A DNA stretch of 64,000 nucleotides from Actinophytocola sp. (GTDB lineage Bacteria > Actinomycetota > Actinomycetes > Mycobacteriales > Pseudonocardiaceae), in contig NZ_WHTD01000022.1 of NCBI RefSeq assembly GCF_009379765.1, positions 1 to 64,000 of the forward strand. Direction: 5' to 3'. Under the pieces are notes generated by a model. It searched no databases. It saw only the letters and a program-made list of their open reading frames with translations, and was not told the origin of the DNA. Made by a program: the position numbers and the translations under genes. Numbering within the stretch: the first letter of the stretch is position 1; every line of letters begins with the position of its first letter. This document shows, piece after piece, positions 9,612-16,882 of this stretch.

Positions 9612-10801
9612 AGGTGGACGACCCGGCCTGGGATCGGCTTCTTGCCGCCGCGCGCCGAAAGCTGGAGAAGTCCGCCGGGAGGCTCGACGGAAGCGTCGGC
9701 CTCACTCAGCCCACCGACGCCGAGCGCCGCATCATCATCGGCGCCACCGGACAGTACCGCTCGGCCGAGGTCAAGACGCTGCGGGTGGACCTCGTCGAGC
9801 TCGACGACGCGCTGCACGACGCCTGCGGGCGAGGGCTGCTCGCGGTGCTGGCCGAGCGGGACGGACCGGTGCGCGACCGGGCGGCGGAGCGCGCGGACGA
9901 AGCAGAGGCACGAGAGTCCGCACTCGCCCAGGCCCGGCGACTGTGCCGCCACCGCGCCGAACCGTGGTTCACCATGTGGCTGGACGCGGTCGGCTCGGAC
10001 GGCACGGCGACCCGGCTGGTGCGCCGCGGCGAGGCCGATGTGCTCGGCTGGGCCGCGCGGGTGCTCGACCGCCTGCCGGCCACGAACCTGCCGCTACCCG
10101 CGCTCGCCGAGTGGGCGACCGGGAACACCAAGGCACTCACCGGAACCCCACTGTCCGCCGTGGTCCTGCGCGCGCTCGCGATCCGGGACGGCGCGGCGGC
10201 GCCGGCCAACCGCGCCGAAGCGCGGGCGCGGTGGGAGTCAGCCGGGGTGATCGTCGACGACCTGGCCAGCCAGGTCCTCGTGCTCAACCTGCGTGCCCGC
10301 GAGGACCACATCGTGGCGAACTGGCTGGGCGACGCGGCCGGCTTCGGGGTTCCCTTCCGACTCACCCTGCATCAGCTCAACATCGACCCGCTGACTCCGG
10401 TCGCGCGCGACATCTACGTGTGCGAGAACCCGGCCGTGTTGCGGGCGGCGGCAGGCGAGCTCGGCGCAAACTCGGCCACCCTGGTCTGCACCGAGGGCCA
10501 ACCCTCCGCCGCCTGTCACGCCCTGCTCGCCAGGGCGACCGGCACCATCCACTGGCGCGGCGACTTCGACTGGACCGGCCTGCGCACGACCGCCACGGCC
10601 ATCGCCCGCCACACCGCGCGACCATGGCGCATGACCACCCAGGAATACCTGGCCGCACTGGAGACCGGCGACTCCGAGACGCTGAAAGGCCCACCGGCCA
10701 CGAGCCCGTGGGAACCGCGGCTGGCAGAAGCGCTGACCGAGCACCGCCGCGCGATCATGGAAGAACGGCTCATACCCCAGTTGTTGAACGACCTGACCTG
10801 A
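9608..10801 (+). CDS. jetD: Wadjet type II nuclease JetD (TIGR02679; DUF3323/DUF2399, Toprim-like)
   Basis: A 397-residue protein starting at a GTG inside the jetC stop (GTGA overlap). The C-terminal half carries the Toprim-like features: glutamate E273 in the strand VCENPAVL, and the acidic motif DFD (D319/D321) in HWRGDFDWTGLRT. The N-terminal part (RRIIIGATGQYRSAEVKTLRVDLVELD) fits DUF3323. JetD is the topoisomerase-VI-like nuclease that cleaves DNA held by JetABC. All catalytic acids that I can recognise are intact, in contrast to jetC. The operon ends here; no clear terminator hairpin follows before the dusB fragment. Confidence 0.88.
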   Translation: MKVDDPAWDRLLAAARRKLEKSAGRLDGSVGLTQPTDAERRIIIGATGQYRSAEVKTLRVDLVELDDALHDACGRGLLAVLAERDGPVRDRAAERADEAEARESALAQARRLCRHRAEPWFTMWLDAVGSDGTATRLVRRGEADVLGWAARVLDRLPATNLPLPALAEWATGNTKALTGTPLSAVVLRALAIRDGAAAPANRAEARARWESAGVIVDDLASQVLVLNLRAREDHIVANWLGDAAGFGVPFRLTLHQLNIDPLTPVARDIYVCENPAVLRAAAGELGANSATLVCTEGQPSAACHALLARATGTIHWRGDFDWTGLRTTATAIARHTARPWRMTTQEYLAALETGDSETLKGPPATSPWEPRLAEALTEHRRAIMEERLIPQLLNDLT

Positions 10802-10921
10802 GCCGCCGGCTGGGCCATGTCGCTCTTCGGACACCGATCGCCCTGTTCGGGTGCGTGAACTGCCCAGAGCCATCCGGCGCTGGCAGTTCACGGATAAGGG
10901 ACAGTGGAGCACGTGCGGGTG

Positions 10922-11263
10922 ATGACGCAGACCAGAGCGGCGCTCAAGCTCGGCCAGTACGTGGTCGATCCGCCGGTGGTGCTCGCGCCGATGGCGGGGA
11001 TCACCAACGTCGCCTTCCGGCGGCTCTGCCGCGAGTACGGGGCGGGCCTGTACGTGTGCGAGATGATCACCGCCCGCGCGGTGGTCGAGCGGGACCCGAA
11101 GACCCGGCACATGATGACCTTCGCGCCGGGCGAGTCGCCGCGGTCGATGCAGCTCTACGGAGTCGACCCGACCACCATGCGGGAGGCCGTCAAGATCATC
11201 ACCGGGGAGGGGCTAGCCGACCACATCGACACCAACTGGGGCTGCCCGAAGTCAACACATTGA
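10922..11263 (+). pseudogene. Truncated dusB copy (N-terminal 109 codons)
   Basis: The frame reads MTQTRAALKLGQYVVDPPVV and continues through APMAGITNVAFRR, ITARAVVERDPKTRHMM and NWGCP, which is almost the same protein as the start of the complete dusB at 13464. Homology stops after GCP; four unrelated codons and a stop follow. The catalytic cysteine, the active-site loop and the tRNA-binding domain are absent, so it cannot be a working dihydrouridine synthase. A GTG at 10904 could extend the N-terminus. The last shared block, 27 identical bases at 11222-11248, recurs at 13764-13790 in the intact gene. Probably the displaced chromosomal 5' end left by integration of an element. Confidence 0.85.
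11222..11248 (+). repeat. Left copy of 27-bp direct repeat in dusB (attachment-site-like)
   Basis: Twenty-seven bases identical to 13764-13790, both encoding HIDTNWGCP of DusB. Sequence identity between the two gene copies is high but not perfect upstream, and is lost completely just after this block at the left copy. A crossover site of a site-specific recombinase is the simplest reading. No integrase gene is present between the copies. Confidence 0.55.
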
Positions 11264-11381
11264 CAACGTCTGCGTGTCGCCGCATAGCAGCAGGTCAGGC
11301 ACGAGGAAGTGCGGCACGCTCCGGCAGCCGAACAGACGTTCACGGCGCTGAACCAACCTCGTGATCAGGATCAATCGACTC

Positions 11382-11819
11382 ATGGCTCACCACCGGGCCC
11401 GTACCTACCGAAGGAACTCCGCCCTGTTGACACCGGACTTCACCCGCCGCGATCTCGAATACGCCACGACACCGGAGGCGCTGTCACGTGGTCAGGAACC
11501 CGCCCCGCACGTCGAGGACGTTGACTGGGACGAATACTCGCTGTGGGGCGGTCTGCCAGGCGAGGAGATCGGCCTCGGGGAACTCCTGGTCCACTACGCG
11601 GGACGGCGGTTGACTGGCGAATGTCCGTGTCCGGACGGCAGTGCCACGGAGTTGTGCGCGCACATGACGGCACTGGCGTGGGCGGTTCTCGGCGATGACA
11701 CCGCGCTTGTTGATCGGCTCACCACGTTGCCACACGCTGACCTGGTGGCGCTGGCCGTAGATGTGGCCGGCCGTTCGGCGCTGGCGCGCCAGGTGATCTG
11801 GACGCGACTCGCACGGTGA
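11382..11819 (+). CDS. Small SWIM zinc-finger protein
   Basis: About 145 residues from the ATG at 11382; a GTG at 11361 would add seven. The SWIM core CPCPDGSATELCAH (CxC-x8-CxH) is clear at about residues 83-96, followed by the helix MTALAWAVLG. The start region (LTPDFTRRDLEYATTPEALSRGQE) resembles the beginning of other SWIM proteins, but the middle is shortened compared with the 274-residue one at 1109. It lies between the truncated and complete dusB copies, just before the Fic gene, hence on the putative integrated segment. No obvious ribosome-binding site is seen. Partner and function unknown. Confidence 0.7.
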   Translation: MAHHRARTYRRNSALLTPDFTRRDLEYATTPEALSRGQEPAPHVEDVDWDEYSLWGGLPGEEIGLGELLVHYAGRRLTGECPCPDGSATELCAHMTALAWAVLGDDTALVDRLTTLPHADLVALAVDVAGRSALARQVIWTRLAR

Positions 11820-11935
11820 CGTCCGCCAGGGACGCCCATCCGCAACGATGGCCGGCATCACCAGCCTGGCATACCTGTGGAGTGATGACCTGGGCATCTC
11901 TGCAGCACCCGCTGATGCTGGCTACGCTCTCTCAC

Positions 11936-13438
11936 GTGACGATGGCTGATCTGCCGTGGACCGATGTGGAGCCGCTCCCAGAACTCAATGGCGACCTCCA
12001 GTCTGTTCTTGACTCTGTCAAGTCTCTCCAGCGCGCCTGGAAGTCCGTTGTGTCGGCGAACGACGACGCCTTCCAGGAAGCTCGTCGCAGGTCGCTGCGT
12101 CGCCACGCTATCGAGACCGGAATCATCGAGCGTTTGTACGACATTGACTGGGGCGTCACGGAAGCGTTGGTTGCCGAGGGAATCACAGCCGACGCAGTCG
12201 CCCGCGTCACGGACGGTTCAGTCAACGAAGACGTTCTTGAAGTCGTTCGTTCACAATACGAAACACTGGAGTTCCTCGCGCAATCTGCGCGCGAAGGTCG
12301 CGATGTCTCCATTTCTTTAATCAAGGAACTACACGTAGCGCTCACCAGAAACCAAGCTACTTACACTGCGACCGGACCTACCGGCATGGTATTTGAGGCA
12401 ACCCTGCATCATGGAGAATGGAAGAAACAGCCCAACCATGTGACTCGATCAGACGGCTCACGACTCGAGTACACTCCACCCGAGCAAGTTGCCTCACAGT
12501 TGGACCAACTGATTCAGCTTTACCATACATACGAAAACCGGGACCCGATCATACGAGCATCTTGGCTGCACCATGGCTTCGTTCGTATTCATCCATTCGA
12601 GGACGGAAATGGTCGAGTTGCACGTTGCCTCACACTCCTAACCTTACTGAAACACGATCTAGCGCCGCTGGTCGTTGATCGACGTGAACGCACTCGCTAC
12701 CTGGAAAGTCTGGACCGAGCCAACGAAGGCGACCTACGCCCGTTGGTGCGCTTCTTCGCTGAACTCGAGATCGGAGCCCTGCGGAGCGAACTAGAGCGCC
12801 CAGTCGCGGCCGAGCACGCACTGACGGCTGGCGGTGGCGCACTCACCGTCCTCGAGGCTGGAATTGCGCGCCTTCGCGAACTTCGGACCGCGAGCGGCAC
12901 GACCGACCGCGCCACGAAGACCGCGATACTCGCAAATACCATCCAGGAAATGGCTAATTCCTGGCTCGACGACATGAGAGAGAAGATAAGCACCCTGCTA
13001 CGCATTGGTGTTGACGCTGACGCCCGCGCTACGCTTGCGAGCGCCGCGCCACCCAGTGAAGAAGCACGCTACTGGCGCCGACAAGTCATTCAGGCCGCGA
13101 GAAGCGTCGATTTCTTTGCAAATCTTCAGGGTGGCGTTTGGTGGTCCCGACTGCAGATTGTCGCCTTTGAACAGAAACTGCGCTATCTTGTATTCATACA
13201 GAAGGTCGGCAGTGGTGAGACAGGCGTTCTCACGCTGACGGTCTACGCCGAGATCATAGGCACCGAACACAACGAGGAAGCGCCTTCGGTATCCGAGCCC
13301 GCCGTGGTGTCCTCGCCCACGGAGACCGTGACCTGGACGTGGACCGATTCGGCCGATGCGCAGTGGGCCAATGTCGCCGACGTGCTGGATGCCACCCTCG
13401 CGAGCGCCCTTGCAAAGTTCACTTCGGGCTTGGGGTGA
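11936..13438 (+). CDS. Fic-domain protein (probable AMPylase)
   Basis: About 500 residues from the GTG at 11936, which follows a TACGCT box by exactly 7 nt (leaderless pattern); ATG 11942 is an alternative. The Fic active-site loop HPFEDGNGR is complete (H219), preceded by a flap region VFEATLHHGEWKK. Near residues 50-62 the stretch RRHAIETGIIERLY may be an inhibitory-helix-type element. Fic enzymes transfer AMP, or another nucleotide, to a target hydroxyl. The gene is visibly AT-richer than its neighbours and uses two TTA leucine codons (12317-12319 and 12644-12646), a sign of acquisition. The C-terminal 200 residues have no recognised domain. It may be a toxin, effector or defence protein; no separate antitoxin gene is seen. 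Confidence 0.85.
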   Translation: MTMADLPWTDVEPLPELNGDLQSVLDSVKSLQRAWKSVVSANDDAFQEARRRSLRRHAIETGIIERLYDIDWGVTEALVAEGITADAVARVTDGSVNEDVLEVVRSQYETLEFLAQSAREGRDVSISLIKELHVALTRNQATYTATGPTGMVFEATLHHGEWKKQPNHVTRSDGSRLEYTPPEQVASQLDQLIQLYHTYENRDPIIRASWLHHGFVRIHPFEDGNGRVARCLTLLTLLKHDLAPLVVDRRERTRYLESLDRANEGDLRPLVRFFAELEIGALRSELERPVAAEHALTAGGGALTVLEAGIARLRELRTASGTTDRATKTAILANTIQEMANSWLDDMREKISTLLRIGVDADARATLASAAPPSEEARYWRRQVIQAARSVDFFANLQGGVWWSRLQIVAFEQKLRYLVFIQKVGSGETGVLTLTVYAEIIGTEHNEEAPSVSEPAVVSSPTETVTWTWTDSADAQWANVADVLDATLASALAKFTSGLG

Positions 13439-13463
13439 TCTCGGCATGCCGCACAATGGACCC

Positions 13464-14597
13464 ATGCGTGCAGCCACACCCAACCTGAAGATCGGCCCGT
13501 ATGCGGTCGATCCGCCGGTCGTGCTCGCACCCATGGCCGGGATCACGAACGTCGCGTTCCGCCGGATGTGCCGCGAGTACGGCGGCGGCCTGTACGTCTG
13601 CGAGATGATCACCGCCCGCGCGGTGGTCGAGCGGGACCCGAAGACCCGGCACATGATGACCTTCGACGCCGGCGAGTCCCCGCGGTCGATGCAGCTCTAC
13701 GGTGTCGACCCGGCGACCATGCGGGAGGCCGTCAAGATCATCATCGGTGAGGGTCTGGCCGATCACATCGACACCAACTGGGGCTGCCCGGTGGCGAAGG
13801 TGTGCCGCAAGGGCGGCGGCGCCGCGCTGCCCTACAAGCGGAGGCTGTTCGGGAACATCATCGCGGCGTGCGTGGAGGCGGCCGCGCCGCACGGCGTCCC
13901 GGTGACCGCGAAGTTCCGGGTCGGCATCGACGACCAGCACCACACCTATCTCGACGCGGGCCGCATCGCCGAGGCGGAAGGCGCCGCGTCGGTCGCCCTG
14001 CACGCGCGGACGGCGGCGCAGCGCTACTCCGGCCAGGCGGACTGGGCACACATCGCCCTGCTCAAGGAGGCCGTGACGTCGATCCCGGTCCTGGGCAACG
14101 GCGACATCTTCACCGCGTCGGACGCCCTGGCCATGATGGCGAAGACGGGGTGTGACGGCGTGGTCGTGGGCCGCGGCTGCCTCGGCCGTCCCTGGCTGTT
14201 CGGTGAGCTGCAGGCGGCGTTCGCCGGCGAGCCGATCCCGGCCGGGCCGAACCTGGGCGAGGTGGCGAACGTGCTGCGCCGCCACGCCGAGCTACTGGTG
14301 GAACACGACGGTCCGGACAAGGGCATCCGGGACCTGCGCAAGCACATGGCCTGGTACTTCATGGGCTTCCCGGTGGGTTCGGACCTGCGCCGCAAGCTGG
14401 CCATGGTCACCACGAGGTCCGAGCTGGCCGCCCTGCTGTCCCAAGTGGACCGCGAGGCCCCGTTCCCCGAGGCGGCCGAGGGCCCGCGAGGTCGCCAGGG
14501 CTCGCCGGGCAAGGTCACGTTGCCCTACGGCTGGCTGGACGACCGGGACGACCCGTCGGTGCCGCTCGGCGCGGACCTGATGCACTCCGGCGGCTGA
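13464..14597 (+). CDS. dusB: tRNA-dihydrouridine synthase, DusB/Nifr3 family (complete)
   Basis: A 377-residue flavoenzyme that reduces uridines in the tRNA D-loop with FMN and NADPH. Seen: the N-terminal TIM-barrel signature APMAGITNVAFRR, GCPVAKVCRKGGGAALP with the catalytic cysteine, the phosphate-binding segment GNGDIFTASDAL and GRGCLGRPWLF, then a helical C-terminal domain. Length is normal. ATG 13464 starts 25 nt after the Fic stop. The 5' part matches the truncated copy at 10922, so this copy may have a 5' end brought by an integrated element and the native 3' body. Nothing looks broken. Confidence 0.95.
   Translation: MRAATPNLKIGPYAVDPPVVLAPMAGITNVAFRRMCREYGGGLYVCEMITARAVVERDPKTRHMMTFDAGESPRSMQLYGVDPATMREAVKIIIGEGLADHIDTNWGCPVAKVCRKGGGAALPYKRRLFGNIIAACVEAAAPHGVPVTAKFRVGIDDQHHTYLDAGRIAEAEGAASVALHARTAAQRYSGQADWAHIALLKEAVTSIPVLGNGDIFTASDALAMMAKTGCDGVVVGRGCLGRPWLFGELQAAFAGEPIPAGPNLGEVANVLRRHAELLVEHDGPDKGIRDLRKHMAWYFMGFPVGSDLRRKLAMVTTRSELAALLSQVDREAPFPEAAEGPRGRQGSPGKVTLPYGWLDDRDDPSVPLGADLMHSGG
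13764..13790 (+). repeat. Right copy of 27-bp direct repeat in dusB
   Basis: Identical to 11222-11248. In this copy the dusB frame continues with the conserved VAKVCRKGG active-site loop. The two repeats delimit about 2.5 kb with the SWIM and Fic genes. Confidence 0.55.
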
Positions 14598-14599
14598 CC

Positions 14600-14880
14600 G
14601 CTGCTCGCGGCAGGTGGCTCCCCGGAGCGGCGCGGGCCGGCTCTCGTAGACCCGGCGTCGGTGGCCCGGATCATGAAGCAGTACTTGCGCCCCGGCTCGA
14701 CCTCGACGGTCATCGAGTGGTTCCGCTCGGCCCAGGAAGAACTGCGGGGTCTTCCCGTCGGCGGCGACGACCACTGCGAAGTCGAGCTCCCGGGTGCTGC
14801 GCCAGGTGAGCTCGACATGATCGGTCCGGTCCACCGGCTGCGCGAGCTCGATCCGCACGTCGCCGACGGTGGCCCCGGGA
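14600..14880 (-). pseudogene. Fragment of a fibronectin-III-like domain, frameshifted
   Basis: On the minus strand one frame reads VRIELAQPVDRTDHVELTW and LDFAVVVAADGKTPQFF, and a second frame continues with NHSMTVEVEPGRKYCFMIRATD. Together they form a beta-sandwich repeat like those at the C-termini of some actinobacterial surface proteins or kinases. The join needs a frame change near 14735, there is no start codon context upstream, and the end runs into the antisense of dusB. I regard it as the decayed tail of a lost gene. The parent family is uncertain. Confidence 0.45.
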
Positions 14881-14884
14881 GTTA

Positions 14885-14955
14885 GGCGACGACTACCTGG
14901 TGAAGCCGTTCGCCACACCGTGCGCTGGGTCGGCTACCGGATCCCGCCGGCCTGA
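14885..14955 (+). pseudogene. Internal-deletion fossil of an OmpR-type response regulator
   Basis: Bases 14885-14914 encode GDDYLVKPFA, the diagnostic end of a receiver domain (D-D-Y, conserved Lys, KPF). In another frame, 14911-14955 encode RHTVRWVGYRIPPA and a stop, the diagnostic C-terminus of an OmpR/PhoB winged helix. About 100 residues between these two blocks are missing, so a deletion fused the two ends out of frame. The remainder of the gene is absent. Together with the adjacent fibronectin-like fragment this marks an eroded locus. Confidence 0.65.
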
Positions 14956-15011
14956 CCCCGACGCGACACCCGCGCGGCTAACCTGCGAGCAACACAAAGG
15001 ACTCCGGGGGG

Positions 15012-15485
15012 ATGATGCGACGCACTCGCTGGCCGCTCGCCGTCGCCGCGCTGGGCCTTCTCCTGGCGGGATGCAGCACCCAGGTCGACGGCCGGCCCGT
15101 GCCCGCGGGCGCCACGTCGTCGGACGGGGACCGCGGCCTGGTCGAGGCGTACTACACCGAGCTGAACGAGTCCGGCGACGAGGGCACCGACACCCAGCGG
15201 GAGTTCCTGCGCCGCACCCAGCATCCGGACTACACCGACCGGCTGTGCGACCTCGGTGGCCTCACGCTGCACGTCGAGCCGGCCATGTCGACCTTCCGCC
15301 CCGATCCCGAGTGGGTGCCACCGGACGCACCGGGGAGCGAGCGCCCGCGCGGAACCGTCTACGTGCTCGGGGTTTCGGTCAGCATCCGCCAGCAGGGCGC
15401 ACTTCTGGGTGAGCAGATCGGCTCGCAGCGCGTGGTGGTGCTGGACGGCGCGGCCTACGGGTTCGCGCCCTGTCCCAGGGGGTGA
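15012..15485 (+). CDS. Secreted lipoprotein of unknown function
   Basis: A 157-residue protein with a classical lipoprotein signal: MMRRTRWPLAVAALGLLLAGC, cleaved before the lipobox cysteine (LLAGC). The mature part has a negatively charged stretch and a compact domain with two further cysteines (LCDLGG and FAPCPRG), which may form a disulfide. It is likely anchored to the outer face of the membrane. The start follows a CCGGGGGG-type site. No family recognised. It stands alone between fossils and a terminator-like hairpin. Confidence 0.82.
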   Translation: MMRRTRWPLAVAALGLLLAGCSTQVDGRPVPAGATSSDGDRGLVEAYYTELNESGDEGTDTQREFLRRTQHPDYTDRLCDLGGLTLHVEPAMSTFRPDPEWVPPDAPGSERPRGTVYVLGVSVSIRQQGALLGEQIGSQRVVVLDGAAYGFAPCPRG

Positions 15486-15487
15486 CC

Positions 15488-15508
15488 CGCACGGAGATCA
15501 TCCGTGCG
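15488..15508 (+). terminator. Stem-loop after the lipoprotein gene
   Basis: Perfect 7-bp inverted repeat CGCACGG/CCGTGCG with a 7-nt loop, starting 3 nt after the stop. No U-run follows, as is usual in actinobacteria. Probably an intrinsic-like terminator. Confidence 0.55.
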
Positions 15509-15652
15509 CTCCGCTGAGCCGCGACCCGCGGCCGTCACTGGGTTGGAGCAGTCCCAGTTCCACCAGTAGGGGGAAATCGAAATCAGGGCGTCCCAACGTC
15601 TCAAGGCCGCTCTCCCCTCGGACGAAGAGTCCTAGGTAGGGAGGTGACCGCG

Positions 15653-16621
15653 GTGGCCGTACTGGACCAGGGAGTAGCCCAGCCAGGACCTGCCCGGCGG
15701 GACCCGGCCCGACATGACAGTGCCCGACATGACGCTGCATGGCGGGACCGGCGGATCAGCGAGCCGACGGTACCGATGCAGAACCCGGGTCGGCAACTCG
15801 AGGCGACCAGTGGCAGCGGCGTGTTGAACGGCGTGGTCAGTGACCTGGCGAGCCAGGGCACGGCCGACGACGACACGCGCCTGTCGGAGCTGCACGAGAC
15901 CATCGCCTCCCTGCTGGCCTCCCGCGGCGAGTGGCGCCAGGCCTACGAGCACCTGCGCCACGCGTTCGACCTCGCCACCGCCGAGAAGACCATGCCGCCG
16001 CAGGTGCCCCAGCAGTTCCGCCTCGAGGTCGCCCGGCTGCGCCGCGAGCACGCCGAGGCCCGCGAGCAGAGCATCCGCGACGCGCTGACCGCCAGCTACA
16101 ACCGCCGCTACCTCGACCAGCGCCTGCTGGAGGTCGTCGCCGAGCAGCGCGGTGGCGCCTCGGACGGCCTCGCCGTCGCCCTGGTCGACCTCGACTGGTT
16201 CAAGAGCGTCAACGACACCTTCGGCCATCTCGTGGGCGACCGGGTGCTCCAGCAGGTCGTGGAGCTGCTGCAGGTCGAGCTGCCCGAGGGCGGGTTCTGC
16301 GCCCGCTACGGCGGCGAGGAGTTCGTGCTCCTTCTCCCCGGCGTCGACGACGCCACCGCGGTCACCGTGGCCGAGGCGGCCCGGGCGCGGGTCGAGGCAT
16401 ATCCGTGGTCCAAGATCGTGCTCGGCCTTCGGGTCACCGTGAGCATCGGCGTGGCGCACCAGCCCGCCACCGGTGGGCACGCGCTCACCAACCCTGAGCA
16501 GCAGCTTCGCAGTGCGGACGGCCTGCTGTACACGGCCAAGCAATCGGGCCGGAACGCGGTCGCCTACCGTGTGGGCGGAGAGGTCCGCTTGTCCGGGGCG
16601 CCCGTCCGACGGCCACGCTGA
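15653..16621 (+). CDS. GGDEF diguanylate cyclase
   Basis: About 322 residues from GTG 15653, which sits 9 nt after a GGGAGG site; GTG 15644 overlaps that site and is less likely. The C-terminal half is a GGDEF domain: DALTASYNRRYLDQRLL, DLDWFKSVNDTFGH (metal and substrate residues), the active-site loop RYGGEEF, and VSIGVA. GGEEF is a catalytically competent version, so it should make c-di-GMP from GTP. No RxxD inhibitory site is visible five residues before the loop. The N-terminal half is helical (ASRGEWRQAYEHLRHAFDLA) and TPR-like, probably the sensor or oligomerisation part. No membrane segment; cytoplasmic. The far N-terminus is Arg/Asp/Ala-rich and may be an over-extended start. Confidence 0.92.
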   Translation: MAVLDQGVAQPGPARRDPARHDSARHDAAWRDRRISEPTVPMQNPGRQLEATSGSGVLNGVVSDLASQGTADDDTRLSELHETIASLLASRGEWRQAYEHLRHAFDLATAEKTMPPQVPQQFRLEVARLRREHAEAREQSIRDALTASYNRRYLDQRLLEVVAEQRGGASDGLAVALVDLDWFKSVNDTFGHLVGDRVLQQVVELLQVELPEGGFCARYGGEEFVLLLPGVDDATAVTVAEAARARVEAYPWSKIVLGLRVTVSIGVAHQPATGGHALTNPEQQLRSADGLLYTAKQSGRNAVAYRVGGEVRLSGAPVRRPR

Positions 16622-16882
16622 GGAAAACACTCGGCGGCAGTTCGATAACGTTTGGATCGAGGGTCTCGATAGCCCAATCGGGCTAGTGACATCGGCCCAA
16701 CTGCGCACGGAAAGTGGCCAAAAACGGATCTGCAGTCGTCACGGGTGCCATCCATCCGTACTATCTGGGCGCGGAACGACACTGTGAGTCGGCAACCAAG
16801 CTGCTGACTACAACGTCTTGGTTAAGAAAGCGGCACGACTCCGTGCGGCGAACGCGGTTGACGCGAGGTGGAAGGAGACCGG
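16622..16882. other. Intergenic region between GGDEF and LCP genes
   Basis: About 260 non-coding bases. At 16671-16684 there is a perfect 5-bp stem with 4-nt loop (AGCCCAATCGGGCT), possibly the terminator of the GGDEF gene. The second half must hold the promoter of the LCP gene; a GAAGGAG ribosome-binding site precedes GTG 16883. No open frame with protein character on either strand. Confidence 0.5.

Noticed and set aside
10922..11263. Functional short DusB paralogue
   Set aside because: It ends before the catalytic Cys loop and has four unrelated codons before the stop.
13438..13464. Integrase or excisionase gene near the dusB copies
   Set aside because: Searched by eye on both strands from 10.8 to 14.6 kb; no tyrosine or serine recombinase motif.
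15486..15652. c-di-GMP riboswitch before the GGDEF gene
   Set aside because: A hairpin is present, but no recognisable GEMM-like core; it fits better as a terminator of the lipoprotein gene.
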